This document shows positions 19,400 through 28,716 of a stretch of DNA of 64,000 nt, piece by piece; the first letter of the stretch is position 1, and each line of letters begins with the position of its first letter. The notes below the pieces were generated by a model. That model was given only the letters and a program-made list of their open reading frames with translations. It was not told where the DNA came from and ran no database searches. The DNA is from Methanobacterium sp. UBA294 (lineage in GTDB: Archaea; Methanobacteriota; Methanobacteria; Methanobacteriales; Methanobacteriaceae), in assembly GCA_002494495.1 (NCBI GenBank), contig DACB01000001.1, forward strand, positions 62,001 to 126,000, given 5' to 3'. The position numbers and the translations under genes were made by a program.

Positions 19400-20356
19400 A
19401 TGGATTCTTGGCGGAACGAATTAAAGGTAGATCCTGTACCTAAACTCCTATCTTCAGGAAATGAGGCGATAAAATATTTTACATTACGTGATCTCTGTGG
19501 TAGAAGGGTTGAATCAATGGAAACATTGTGGGAATTGCCTGGAGCCAAAAAACTTCTCAACAGACAGGAAAAAGATGGTTCATGGAGTTATCATGGAAAA
19601 AGAGCTATGAAACATCAGGACTACGACCAATACCAAACTTACCTGAATTTAGCAGAGCTTGTTGAAAAATATGGTTTAAATAATAGACACGAGTCTATAA
19701 AAGAGGCTGCTGAATATCTTTTTAGTTTTCTATCTGGAGAAGGCGATTTTCGGGGAATATACGGTAACCAGTATTCAACCACATATTCACCGGCCATCAT
19801 GGAGATTTTGATTAAAACGGGTTATGTAGATGACCCCAGGATAACGAAGGGATTTAAGTGGCTACTTTCCATTAGACAGGATGATGGTGGTTGGGCTTTA
19901 CCCTTCAGAACAGTTGGGAAAAATCTAGAAGCCTTTGAAATATCAGAACCAATATATCCTGATAAATCTAAACCATTCTCCCACATGGCTACTGGCACGG
20001 TGCTTAGAGCATTTGCAGCACATCCAAAATACCGGAAATCTAGGGATGCTAAAAGAGCAGGAGAATTGCTACTTTCCCGTTTTTTTAAAAGCGATAAATA
20101 TCAGGACAGAAGAAGTAAGGATTACTGGGAAAGGGTAACATTCCCCTTCCTGTATACAGATATAATATCTGCACTCGATTCTGTGTATTTCCTGGAATTT
20201 AACAGGAAAAATCAAGAAATAAAAGGTGCATTTAATTTTTTGAGGGACAAACAGAATGATGATGGAACTTTCAATTTAAAGATTACCAGGGGAAGCGACA
20301 AAGACTTGCCCTACTGGTTATGTCTCGCTATTTGTAGGTTGTTTAAACGATATTAA
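19400..20356 (+). CDS. Prenyltransferase/squalene-oxidase-repeat-like toroid protein
   Basis: About 318 residues rich in alpha/alpha-toroid repeats: NRQEKDGSWSYHG, LSIRQDDGGWALPF and LRDKQNDDGTFNLK are QW-like motifs of the squalene cyclase/prenyltransferase fold. The DXDD motif of cyclases is not seen, so catalysis is uncertain; it may bind a lipid or protein. ATG 19400 is preferred to 19391 because GGGGGG abuts the earlier one. Stands alone. Confidence 0.7.
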   Translation: MDSWRNELKVDPVPKLLSSGNEAIKYFTLRDLCGRRVESMETLWELPGAKKLLNRQEKDGSWSYHGKRAMKHQDYDQYQTYLNLAELVEKYGLNNRHESIKEAAEYLFSFLSGEGDFRGIYGNQYSTTYSPAIMEILIKTGYVDDPRITKGFKWLLSIRQDDGGWALPFRTVGKNLEAFEISEPIYPDKSKPFSHMATGTVLRAFAAHPKYRKSRDAKRAGELLLSRFFKSDKYQDRRSKDYWERVTFPFLYTDIISALDSVYFLEFNRKNQEIKGAFNFLRDKQNDDGTFNLKITRGSDKDLPYWLCLAICRLFKRY

Positions 20357-20480
20357 AGTATGGGTGAAAAATTCAATATTTCAACAAAAAAAAGAAAAAT
20401 AATAATCTTTTTAAACTATCGAACGTAACTATTATTGAGATTTAACAATAAAATAATCATTTTAACAAGGGGATTTACAA

Positions 20481-21785
20481 ATGATCTGGAATAGAGAAGC
20501 AGAATGTATGACTGCAGAGGAAATGGAAGAACTACAGCTTAAAAGGTTGCAGAATGTTGTTAAAAGAGTCTATGAGAATGTTCCCTACTATCGCCAGAAG
20601 TTGGATAATGCAGGAGTAACCCCGGAAGATATCCAGACCCTTAAAGATATAGAAAAAATACCATTCACCACAAAAAGTGATTTGAGGAATGTCTATCCCT
20701 TTGGAATGTTTGCAGTCAGTACTGATGAAATTGTGGAGGTCCATACCACCTCTGGAACCACAGGTAAACCCACTGTGTCCGGTTACACTGCTAAAGATCT
20801 GGATTTGTGGGGGGAAGTAATTGCCCGTGCCCTTTCCATGGCAGGTGCCACCAGAACGGACATAGTACAGAATTGCTATGGTTACGGTCTTTTCACCGGA
20901 GGACTGGGAGTACACCACGGCGGACAGAAGGTGGGTTGTACTGTAATACCCATAAGCGCCGGGAACACCCACCGGCAAATCGAAGTTATCCAGGACTTTA
21001 AAAGCACCATACTCACCTGCACACCCAGCTACGCCATGTACATTTCTGAGGTACTGGAAAGGGAAGGAATTCCCAAGGAAGATATAAAACTTAAAGCGGG
21101 TGTTTTAGGGGCAGAAATGTGGACAGAAGAGATGAGAGATGAGATTGAAAGAAAGCTCAACATCGATGCCCTCAACATCTATGGACTAACCGAGATAATT
21201 GGTCCTGGTGTGGCCAACGAGTGCATGGAAAAGAATGGACTGCACATCTTCGAAGACCACTTCTACCCAGAAATCATCAACCCCAATACCCTAGAAACAC
21301 TCTCTGATGGTGAAAAAGGGGAACTGGTACTGACCACCCTGACCAGAGAGGGAATGCCCGTCCTGCGTTTTAGAACCAGGGATATCACCACCCTGCGTAA
21401 AGATGAATGTGGCTGTGGAAGGACCCATGTTAAAATGGACCGTATCACCGGAAGAAGCGATGACATGCTTAAGATCAGGGGAGTAATTGTGTTTCCATCA
21501 CAAATTGAAAGGGCCCTCCTGAAAATTGAAGGAATACATCCCCAGTACCAGATCATAGTAAGCAGGCCCCATCAACTGGATGAACTGGAAGTCCAGGTAG
21601 AGGCATCTCCATCACTATTTTCGGATAAGGTGAAGTACGTTGAAGATGTTAAAAATAAAATTGAACACCACATCCACAATGAGATTGGATTACGGGTTAA
21701 CGTAAGCCTGGTGGAACCACAGAGCCTGCCCAGAAGTGAGGGAAAGGCAGTACGTGTCATTGATAAACGAGGTTTGGATAAGTAA
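20481..21785 (+). CDS. Phenylacetate-CoA ligase/F390-synthetase-like adenylating enzyme
   Basis: 434-residue ANL-superfamily enzyme. HTTSGTTGKPTVSGYT is the phosphate-binding loop, NIYGLTEIIGPG the A5 motif, and FRTRDITTL plus RSDDMLKIRGV the hinge region. In methanogens this family includes PaaK-type aryl-acid CoA ligases, used with indolepyruvate oxidoreductase in aromatic amino acid synthesis, and coenzyme F390 synthetases that adenylate F420 on oxygen exposure. The ACT-domain gene downstream favours the aryl-CoA role; the nearby oxidative genes leave the other open. GGGGAT precedes the ATG. Confidence 0.85.
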   Translation: MIWNREAECMTAEEMEELQLKRLQNVVKRVYENVPYYRQKLDNAGVTPEDIQTLKDIEKIPFTTKSDLRNVYPFGMFAVSTDEIVEVHTTSGTTGKPTVSGYTAKDLDLWGEVIARALSMAGATRTDIVQNCYGYGLFTGGLGVHHGGQKVGCTVIPISAGNTHRQIEVIQDFKSTILTCTPSYAMYISEVLEREGIPKEDIKLKAGVLGAEMWTEEMRDEIERKLNIDALNIYGLTEIIGPGVANECMEKNGLHIFEDHFYPEIINPNTLETLSDGEKGELVLTTLTREGMPVLRFRTRDITTLRKDECGCGRTHVKMDRITGRSDDMLKIRGVIVFPSQIERALLKIEGIHPQYQIIVSRPHQLDELEVQVEASPSLFSDKVKYVEDVKNKIEHHIHNEIGLRVNVSLVEPQSLPRSEGKAVRVIDKRGLDK

Positions 21786-21857
21786 CTGGATTATAATCAA
21801 AGGATTACATTATTAATAAAAAAAGGATCATTATTATGGTATAAGGGTGGCTAGACA

Positions 21858-22289
21858 ATGAAACTAAAACAGATATCAGTATTTTTAGAAAACAGGAAAG
21901 GTAGATTATGGAAGGCTTTAAGCACCCTAAGGGATGCGGATATAAACATCAGGGCTCTATCCATAGCAGATACCTCTGAGTTTGGTATTTTAAGGATGAT
22001 AGTCCCTGACCCGGATAAGGCTAAAAAGGCTCTTGAAGAAAATACATTTGTGGTTAAAACCAACGAAGTGATTGGGGTGGAGATGCCTGATGAACCAGGA
22101 GGTCTCGATGGGATCCTGGAAATATTAACCAATGCAGATATTAACGTGGAATATCTCTACGCATTTGTAGAAAAAAAATCAGACCAGGCCATAGTAGTCC
22201 TGCGAACTGATGATACAGATGCAGGGATTAAAGCCTTAAAGGCAGGTGGAGCAAATCTCATTTCACCAGAAGAATTGTATGGGATTTAA
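21858..22289 (+). CDS. Double ACT-domain regulatory protein
   Basis: 143 residues forming two ACT modules: KLKQISVFLENRKGRLWKAL with RALSIADTSEFGILRMIV, then VEMPDEPGGLDGILEIL with VEYLYAFVEKKSDQAIVVLRT. ACT pairs bind amino acids. Such proteins commonly follow PaaK-like ligases in archaea, so it probably senses an aromatic amino acid for the ligase 72 bases upstream. GGGTGG precedes the start. Confidence 0.92.
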   Translation: MKLKQISVFLENRKGRLWKALSTLRDADINIRALSIADTSEFGILRMIVPDPDKAKKALEENTFVVKTNEVIGVEMPDEPGGLDGILEILTNADINVEYLYAFVEKKSDQAIVVLRTDDTDAGIKALKAGGANLISPEELYGI

Positions 22290-22409
22290 CCTGTTTATCA
22301 ATCTTTAATAAGTCTTAAATTTGTAAAAAAGAGTGGTAGATGAAAAAATTAAAAAAAAAGAATTGAATTTCATCTACATATTAATTTATTTAAATAAATC
22401 TCATCCAGA

Positions 22410-23165
22410 TTAAATCTCATCCAGATACTTAGCTTTTACTGCGTTGAATTCTTCCTGTGTTATTACACCCGAATCCAGGAGTCCTTTAGCTTTTTTAATT
22501 TTCTCCACAGGGTCAGACTCTGCTTCAACGTACTTATTTCTAATTCCATCAAACTCTTCCTGAGTTATAGCTCCAATATCAAGCAGTCCTTTTGCTTTTT
22601 TAATCTTCTCTGCAGGGTCAGATTCTGTTTTTTGTTCTTCAGGAGCTGCTGTCTTTGGTGTTGGTATTGATTCTGGTCGTTTTACCCGTGGTATTTCAGG
22701 TGCTGGTTCTGGTGGTACTATGGGATCTATTTTTTTCTCTGCAGTTGGTGATTGGACATTCTGCCCACCTGTTCTGGAAAAATCATCAGGACGCTGGGTA
22801 CCTGTAGAAGATGCTGATTCAGTCCTGGGAACTGATTCTGGGCCTTTAATTTCAGGGGTGAATTCTTTCTCTTTTTCTAAATTCTCTCCGCACTTAACAC
22901 AGAACTTAGAAGTAGGAGGATTTTGAAAGTGGCAGTTGGGGCATTCCTTAGTATCGGAGCTTGCAGGGGTGCTTTGAATAGTTCCTGGTTTAGAGCCCAT
23001 ATTTTGGCCACAGTTTACACAGAATTTGGCAGTTGGTGTATTGAGAGTGTGACAGTTGGGACATTCCACAGTATTTCCTGTACTTGGGGGTGTTCCCCTT
23101 TCATTATAGCTTACTCCTCTTCTTCTAGCATTCAACCTTCGATTTATTTCATCACTTGAAACCAT
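22410..23165 (-). CDS. Double zinc-ribbon, double SHOCT protein
   Basis: 251-residue modular protein. Two zinc ribbons near the N-terminus (CPNCHTLNTPTAKFCVNCG and CPNCHFQNPPTSKFCVKCG), a Pro/Ser/Glu-rich linker, and two C-terminal SHOCT repeats (KIKKAKGLLDIGAITQEEFD and KIKKAKGLLDSGVITQEEFN). SHOCT units act as small oligomerisation modules. No enzyme domain or membrane segment. ATG 23165 chosen with AGAGGTG upstream. Function unknown; probably a scaffold. Confidence 0.85.
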   Translation of the reverse strand: MVSSDEINRRLNARRRGVSYNERGTPPSTGNTVECPNCHTLNTPTAKFCVNCGQNMGSKPGTIQSTPASSDTKECPNCHFQNPPTSKFCVKCGENLEKEKEFTPEIKGPESVPRTESASSTGTQRPDDFSRTGGQNVQSPTAEKKIDPIVPPEPAPEIPRVKRPESIPTPKTAAPEEQKTESDPAEKIKKAKGLLDIGAITQEEFDGIRNKYVEAESDPVEKIKKAKGLLDSGVITQEEFNAVKAKYLDEI

Positions 23166-23326
23166 GAAAGACACCTCTTTTGTAAATTTAAATTAATTAG
23201 TTTTTTTAAACTTTATTCATATATAATGTTGGTTTAATACTGGTACACTATTATGTTGTGCTATTTATGGGTATGTTTTAATCTTAAGTCCATCTATTAT
23301 CTATATTACCTTAATCCTAAAAAAAC

Positions 23327-24076
23327 TTATTCCCTGCCCCAGAACTGGTTTAAAGTACCCTTCAATCCATGTTCAATACTTTTTTTAGTGAAAATTCCTG
23401 CTTTCTGGACAGCTTCTTCCATGGAATAGCCTCTTGAGAGGTATACTGCACATGCCGAGGAGTAGCTGCACCCGCTTCCATGGACATTCTCGGATTCTAT
23501 TAACTCACCCTCAATTATTTTAATGGAACCATCATAAAGCACATCATTTCCATCAAGATGACCACCTGTAATCACCACGTTACATAGTTCCCCTATTTTA
23601 TATGCAGCTTCTATTTCATCTTCTTCATCAGTTATTTGGACTCCGGATAAAGCCTGTGCCTCGTATATATTGGGAGTGGCTAACTGTGCCTGGGGTAACA
23701 GTTTTTTTTTAAGGGAGTCAACCACATCCTCCCTATATAAAAGACCCCCTGAGCCGGCTATGAGCACAGGATCTAATACAACCTTCAAACTGTATTCAGC
23801 CACCTTATCTGTCACAGACTTAATTATTTCTGGAGAATAAAGCATCCCTATTTTAGCATGAGTTATTCTTTCTTCTTCTAAGACAGTGTCCATCTGTTTT
23901 TCTATAAAATCTACATCAACAGGAAGAATACCTTCCACACGCTTCACATTCTGTGCAGTTAAAGCTGTTATCACCGCTGTTCCATATTCCCCCAGGGAAT
24001 GGAAGGTTTTGATATCATTCAAGATACCTGCCCCTCCAGAGGGGTCGAAACCAGCTATGCTTAAAATAGTCATCAT
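23327..24076 (-). CDS. thiD: Hydroxymethylpyrimidine/phosphomethylpyrimidine kinase
   Basis: Phosphorylates HMP and HMP-P in thiamine synthesis. The 249-residue ribokinase-fold protein carries LSIAGFDPSGGAGILNDIKTF, VVLDPVLIAGSGG and the catalytic ENVHGSGCSYSSACAVYLSRG loop. Lacks the ThiN domain often fused in archaea. Two adjacent ATG codons (24076 and 24073) directly follow GGGTGAT; the second has the better spacing. cofC lies 34 bases upstream on the same strand. Confidence 0.93.
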   Translation of the reverse strand: MMTILSIAGFDPSGGAGILNDIKTFHSLGEYGTAVITALTAQNVKRVEGILPVDVDFIEKQMDTVLEEERITHAKIGMLYSPEIIKSVTDKVAEYSLKVVLDPVLIAGSGGLLYREDVVDSLKKKLLPQAQLATPNIYEAQALSGVQITDEEDEIEAAYKIGELCNVVITGGHLDGNDVLYDGSIKIIEGELIESENVHGSGCSYSSACAVYLSRGYSMEEAVQKAGIFTKKSIEHGLKGTLNQFWGRE

Positions 24077-24110
24077 ATCACCCAGTTAATGTTCTCATAT
24101 AGATTCAGAC

Positions 24111-24782
24111 TCATTCATCACGCAGAACATGCAACCTCTCCATGCCATGGTTGGAACGAACCTCCAGATTTAAATCCTTTAAATAGGCCTGGGTACAGGT
24201 ACCATCACCGTGGAGCATGATCTCACCCAGATCCTCTGAGGTGTTAACATCCAGGGCCAGATAAAATGAATCATATATTGTATGGGTAAACCCGTTCTTT
24301 CCTGCTTCATCCATATGTTTAAAGAAGCTACAGTCTCCAAAGTGCATATTAATTCCCTTCACTGGACATAAGAGGGCATTTGTACCGCCTCCCTTGGCCG
24401 GGGCGATTACTACATTGTACTCTTCACCCATCTTCAATATACTTTTTACATGCCCCTCCTTGAGAAGTGGAATGTCAGATGGTACAATTAAAACCTGGTC
24501 ACAGTACCGAGAGCTGTACTCTAAAGCTTGTTTTAATGCGCCGTTTAAATCAGTAACTCCCTGTTCTTTGAGGACATTTATATCCAGCTGTTGTATGTAA
24601 TCAAGTACCTCATTATCCGAACTGATAACCAGCACCTGGTCAACCGTCTTTTTTAAAACCTTAATAACATCTTTGAGCATAGCTTTCAAAAGGTTTTCCC
24701 TTTCAATAGGGGATAAGGTTGGCGATAGTCTGGTCTTTGCATGTGCAAATCTAGATACTGGAATGATGGCGAATGTTTTCAT
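24111..24782 (-). CDS. cofC: 2-phospho-L-lactate guanylyltransferase
   Basis: Activates 2-phospho-L-lactate with GTP to lactyl-diphospho-guanosine for coenzyme F420 synthesis. The 223-residue nucleotidyltransferase begins MKTFAIIPVSRFAHAKTRLS and has VLIVPSDIPLLKEGHV and VIAPAKGGGTNALLCP, family hallmarks. AAAGGG precedes the ATG. Probably cotranscribed with thiD. Confidence 0.94.
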   Translation of the reverse strand: MKTFAIIPVSRFAHAKTRLSPTLSPIERENLLKAMLKDVIKVLKKTVDQVLVISSDNEVLDYIQQLDINVLKEQGVTDLNGALKQALEYSSRYCDQVLIVPSDIPLLKEGHVKSILKMGEEYNVVIAPAKGGGTNALLCPVKGINMHFGDCSFFKHMDEAGKNGFTHTIYDSFYLALDVNTSEDLGEIMLHGDGTCTQAYLKDLNLEVRSNHGMERLHVLRDE

Positions 24783-24794
24783 GTAATACCCTTT

Positions 24795-24890
24795 TAAGTG
24801 ATGTTAATGTAATTGTTTAAGCTTTATTAAGTGATATTTAAGCTTATTATGCAATGTTTAAAGCTTTATTATGTGATATTAAAAGCTTTT
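24795..24890. repeat. AAGCTT-containing 21-22 bp tandem repeat at a gene 3' end
   Basis: AAGCTT recurs at 24819, 24840, 24861 and 24883, spaced 21, 21 and 22 bases, within units resembling TTTAAGCTTTATTATGTGATA. On the minus strand the inner unit encodes the tail KAFNIT and stop of the adjacent gene, and the next unit would read KALNIA and stop. As with nadM, a gene end with its stop codon has been tandemly copied. Confidence 0.8.
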
Positions 24891-25555
24891 TTAATCCAAT
24901 CTATAAACTCTTTGATTAAAGCTCCTATATCAAAGGATGATGTGGGTTTAATATTCTTAATTTCTTCCTCTGTAACATTTAATGATTTTAATAGGTTGAT
25001 CCGGGCATCATTTAATTCCCGGGTTATTTCTGCATTACTTACGGACTGCTTTTTTACCAGTTCCTGTGCTTCCCCTGCGGTGGTATCAAGGTTATTTCCT
25101 GAAACAATGATCCAGATTTGTAACTGGGTGCTGGTGGTGTTCCTGGAATCCATGATATTTGAGTGATCAATGATCTGTTTTATATCAGATGAAGCCTTGT
25201 CCTTGGGATATAGTTGTGTACCAGGGGTTGATGTCTGGTTAGGTTCGTAACAGTAGGCCTTTACATAGTCGGTGCTGTTCTGATTAATCATCTTATTTTC
25301 GGCAGCCACCAGATCCTGGGAAGTATCGCTCCTTAGTATCTGTCCTGATTCCACCATAACCGGCTTTTTACCACTGTTTACTACCATAACTACATGGGGC
25401 ACTGTACCTGCTGTGGTGTTCTGGGTGATCTCCAAATTTCCATCATTAAATGCAGTAATCAAGGAGTTAGATTCAAATGATACTACACTGAGATACACTC
25501 CAAACACGGTGAAAATAAATACCAGAATCACCAGCAAGATTACCCTGAAGTTCAT
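24869..25555 (-). CDS. Membrane-anchored extracytoplasmic protein, unknown
   Basis: 228 residues. An N-terminal hydrophobic helix (VILLVILVFIFTVFGVYLSVV) acts as a signal anchor; the remainder is predicted outside, with several N-x-S/T sequons (ITQNTTAG, MINQNSTD, EPNQTST) fit for archaeal N-glycosylation, and a C-terminal amphipathic segment. VVMVVNSGKKPVMVESGQIL suggests a beta-rich core. No family recognised. AAGGGAT precedes the ATG. Its 3' end lies in a tandem repeat. Confidence 0.72.
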   Translation of the reverse strand: MNFRVILLVILVFIFTVFGVYLSVVSFESNSLITAFNDGNLEITQNTTAGTVPHVVMVVNSGKKPVMVESGQILRSDTSQDLVAAENKMINQNSTDYVKAYCYEPNQTSTPGTQLYPKDKASSDIKQIIDHSNIMDSRNTTSTQLQIWIIVSGNNLDTTAGEAQELVKKQSVSNAEITRELNDARINLLKSLNVTEEEIKNIKPTSSFDIGALIKEFIDWIKKAFNIT

Positions 25556-25723
25556 ATCAATATCCCTTGGAATTATTTTTTATTGGAATTTGTTCTTTAA
25601 TTTTAATTATCTTAATTTTAATTTGTTTTTAATTATATCTATCTTGATTTGTCTTGATTTTTCTAGTTTTAAATTATTAACAAATGATCAGTTATATTGG
25701 ACTTCTATTTGGTCATCAACGAT

Positions 25724-27133
25724 TTAATAGGTCCGGGCTAACAGCGCGGTGACCTTGCCCCGACTACCACAGTTTATACATGTTCCTTCTTCTGGTGCAT
25801 ACTCCTGTACTCCCAGGAGATCCACCCGGAGTTTTTCCTCCAGATCCTTACCACAGGATGTATCTCCACACCAGGAGAAGGATATGATGCCTTTATCTCC
25901 AGATAATTGTTTTAGGGCTTCATCTGCACTCTGTACTGTTTTTATATTTTCATCAAATGCTTTCCATGCCTTTTCGCTCATTTCCATGGTTACAGTATCC
26001 AGTTTATCCTGTACCATATGGGATATTTTTTTCAGGTCATAATCTAAAAATTCCTTTTGCTTGGTGTTCCGGGGTACAACTACGAATGTACCGTTTTCTA
26101 TGTCCCGGGGTCCTATTTCTATCCGGAGAGGCACTCCCTTCATCTCCCATTCATAGTACTTTTTACCCGCACGGATATCCCGGTCATCAAGGTGAACCCT
26201 CAAACCATCCTCTTCCAGGGTTTCCTTGGTCTTTCTGCAGAATTCAAGCACCTTTTCCTTTCCTTTCTTAAATATTATAGGCACTATAACCACCTGTACT
26301 GGTGCAACTGCCGGTGGTAAGCACAGACCGTTTTCATCACCGTGTACACCAATTACTGATGCAATCACACGATCTGAGAGTCCATAGCAGGTCTGGTATG
26401 CGTACTGGTGTTCCCCGGATTCTGTTTCATAGGTTACCTCGAATGTGCGGGCGAATGTCTGACCCAGGTTGTGAACAGTCCCTATCTGCAAGGTTTTACC
26501 GTCGGGCATCAGAGTGTCAAAGGCCACTGTGTAATCGGCCCCTGGGAATTTATCCCAGTCGGGCCTGGTGGTGATTACATAGGGCACAGCCAGGCTGTCG
26601 AAGATGGATTTATATAATTTCAATGCTTCCTGGACCTGTTTACTAGCTCCCTCTTCATCAGTATGGACTGTGTGTGCTTCGGTAAATGTGGTGATCTCCC
26701 TTACTCTTATAAGGGGGCGGGTGTGTCTGGTCTCATACCGGAAGGTGTTCACTGTCTGGTAGATCTTCAAGGGTAAGTCAGAGTGGGATCTGATCCACAG
26801 GTTGAACATGGGGTACATGGCAGTTTCACTGGTGGGCCTTAAAGCCAGTTTCTTGTTTAACTCAGTGAGGCCTCCATGGGTCACCCAGTATACTTCATCT
26901 TCAAATCCTTTAACATGTATACCTTCTTTGGCCAGTTCATCTTCAGGGATTAAGAGTGGAAACTGTACTTCATCATGATCCCTGTCCAGGATTTTACCAA
27001 TTATCTCCAGGGTATGTTTTCGTAATTTAAATCCTTGTGGGAGCCAGACGTGCATACCCTTCACTGGGTATCTGGTATCAATTATCTCCGCTTCTTCTAA
27101 TATGTTATTAAACCATTCACTGAATTTTGACAA
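25724..27133 (-). CDS. proS: Prolyl-tRNA synthetase, archaeal/eukaryal type
   Basis: Charges tRNA-Pro. The 469-residue class II enzyme shows ALRPTSETAMYPMFNLWIRSH, VNTFRYETRHTRPLIRVREI, GVPLRIEIGPRD in the anticodon-binding domain, and the C-terminal zinc domain with CGDTSCGKDLEE and EEGTCINCGSRG, ending in the conserved terminal tyrosine. TTG start at 27133 with AGGTGA five bases upstream. Confidence 0.96.
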   Translation of the reverse strand: MSKFSEWFNNILEEAEIIDTRYPVKGMHVWLPQGFKLRKHTLEIIGKILDRDHDEVQFPLLIPEDELAKEGIHVKGFEDEVYWVTHGGLTELNKKLALRPTSETAMYPMFNLWIRSHSDLPLKIYQTVNTFRYETRHTRPLIRVREITTFTEAHTVHTDEEGASKQVQEALKLYKSIFDSLAVPYVITTRPDWDKFPGADYTVAFDTLMPDGKTLQIGTVHNLGQTFARTFEVTYETESGEHQYAYQTCYGLSDRVIASVIGVHGDENGLCLPPAVAPVQVVIVPIIFKKGKEKVLEFCRKTKETLEEDGLRVHLDDRDIRAGKKYYEWEMKGVPLRIEIGPRDIENGTFVVVPRNTKQKEFLDYDLKKISHMVQDKLDTVTMEMSEKAWKAFDENIKTVQSADEALKQLSGDKGIISFSWCGDTSCGKDLEEKLRVDLLGVQEYAPEEGTCINCGSRGKVTALLARTY

Positions 27134-27284
27134 TTATTTCACCTGATAAATTGAGAATATAGATGTGGTTATTATTTATAATTTCAAATTATATCCATTT
27201 TATTAGACTTTTTATTTATAAAACTAATACATATAAATTAAGAGTCAGTATATAAATAATATCTGTTAAATGGGAATGATAGCC

Positions 27285-28328
27285 ATGGAGTTTAGAAAGA
27301 TACAGCTACCACGTGAAATACATACTGGCCCAGGGATAATTGAGGAGACAGGGGCTATTTGCCGCGATTTAAGGTTTAAAGGGAAAGTTTTAGTGGTAAC
27401 GGGTAGTAATACCTATAAGATAGCAGGGGAGTATGTAATAGAAAGCTTAGAGGACCATGGCTTTGAAGTGGAACATATCGTTATTGAAAAGGCCAACGTT
27501 GATACTGTTACCAGTATTCAGGAGCTGCTCACTGATAAATCATTAATTCTTGGTGTGGGCGGAGGTAAAGTAATTGATGTGGCAAAACTCGCCGGTACCA
27601 GGGCTGGTGTAAACTTCATAAGTGTACCCACTGCAGCATCCCACGATGGTATAACATCACCACGGGCTTCCATAAAAAACAAGGATAGCAGTGTATCATT
27701 ACCTGCAGAGTCACCCATTGGGGTTATAGCAGATACAGAGATCATAATTAAAGCTCCCTTCCGCCTCCTGGCAGCTGGGTTTGCGGATATAGTGTCAAAC
27801 CACACTGCAGTACTGGACTGGAAACTTGCTCATCGACTCTTAAATGAAGATTACAGTGATTCAGCTGCAGCATTATCCCTCATGACATCAAAAATGACTA
27901 TGAAATCTGCAAATGCCGTAAAAGAGGGTTTAATTGAAAGTGCTGAGATGGTGGTTAAAGCCTTGATATCCAGTGGAATGGCCATAAGTATAGCAGGTAC
28001 GAGCAGACCAGCCAGTGGATCTGAACACAAATTCAGTCATGCCCTGGATATGGTTGCACCCAAACCAGCACTCCATGGTGAACAGTGCGGTGTAGGGACC
28101 ATAATGATGATGTACCTCCATGGTGGAGATTGGAAATACATAAGGGAAAAATTAAAAATAGCTAAAGCACCCACCACAGCTGAAGAGTTAAATATTCATG
28201 AGGAATATATTATTAAAGCCTTAACCATGTCCCACACCATCAGGAAGGAGAGATATACCATACTTGGTGATCGGGGGCTTACCAGGGAGTCGGCTCGTAA
28301 ACTGGCCATTAACACCGGTGTTATCTGA
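27285..28328 (+). CDS. egsA: sn-Glycerol-1-phosphate dehydrogenase
   Basis: Reduces dihydroxyacetone phosphate to sn-glycerol-1-phosphate, the backbone of archaeal membrane lipids. NAD(P)-binding ILGVGGGKVIDVAKLAG, substrate region SVPTAASHDGITSPRAS, and zinc ligands in GSEHKFSHALD and LHGEQCGVG are all present. The family start MEFRKIQLP at 27285 is preferred over an ATG at 27270; about 347 residues. Essential lipid gene. Confidence 0.94.
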   Translation: MEFRKIQLPREIHTGPGIIEETGAICRDLRFKGKVLVVTGSNTYKIAGEYVIESLEDHGFEVEHIVIEKANVDTVTSIQELLTDKSLILGVGGGKVIDVAKLAGTRAGVNFISVPTAASHDGITSPRASIKNKDSSVSLPAESPIGVIADTEIIIKAPFRLLAAGFADIVSNHTAVLDWKLAHRLLNEDYSDSAAALSLMTSKMTMKSANAVKEGLIESAEMVVKALISSGMAISIAGTSRPASGSEHKFSHALDMVAPKPALHGEQCGVGTIMMMYLHGGDWKYIREKLKIAKAPTTAEELNIHEEYIIKALTMSHTIRKERYTILGDRGLTRESARKLAINTGVI

Positions 28329-28338
28329 ATATTTTCTT

Positions 28339-28548
28339 TTAGTTTGATTTTACAACCTTAAAACTCTCAAGTATCATATCAAATACTGGTTTTTCTACAT
28401 CAAACTCTTTATCAGGAGCATGTAAGAGTATCAGGTATAGTGTGTCGTTTTTGACGAATGTGATCTGATGTATCCTAATTAACTCGCTGAAGTTCACAGT
28501 GTCGCTGACTTCATATACATCTTCATAAGCAGTTTCACCGTCTATGGC
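28339..28548 (-). pseudogene. C-terminal remnant of a PsbP-like secreted protein
   Basis: The minus strand reads 69 codons beginning AIDGETAYEDVYEVSDTVNF and ending FDMILESFKVVKSN, then stop. This matches the shape of the C-terminus of the protein at 58782-59468 (VDGLPAYEIIYQG ... INSFKFL). An in-frame TAA lies three codons upstream of the first residue and there is no start codon, so the N-terminal part has been lost. Confidence 0.65.
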
Positions 28549-28716
28549 CCTCGATTACCTGTTATACCTAATAGTAATAATAACTAATATTTAAATGCAT
28601 AAGAATGATAGTAAAAATTATATTGTTAAATAATAAGATAAAAAAATAGTAAATTTATTTATTCTCACCTTAAAAAGAAAATTTTACCAAACACCATTCC
28701 AGATAGTGTGATATTT

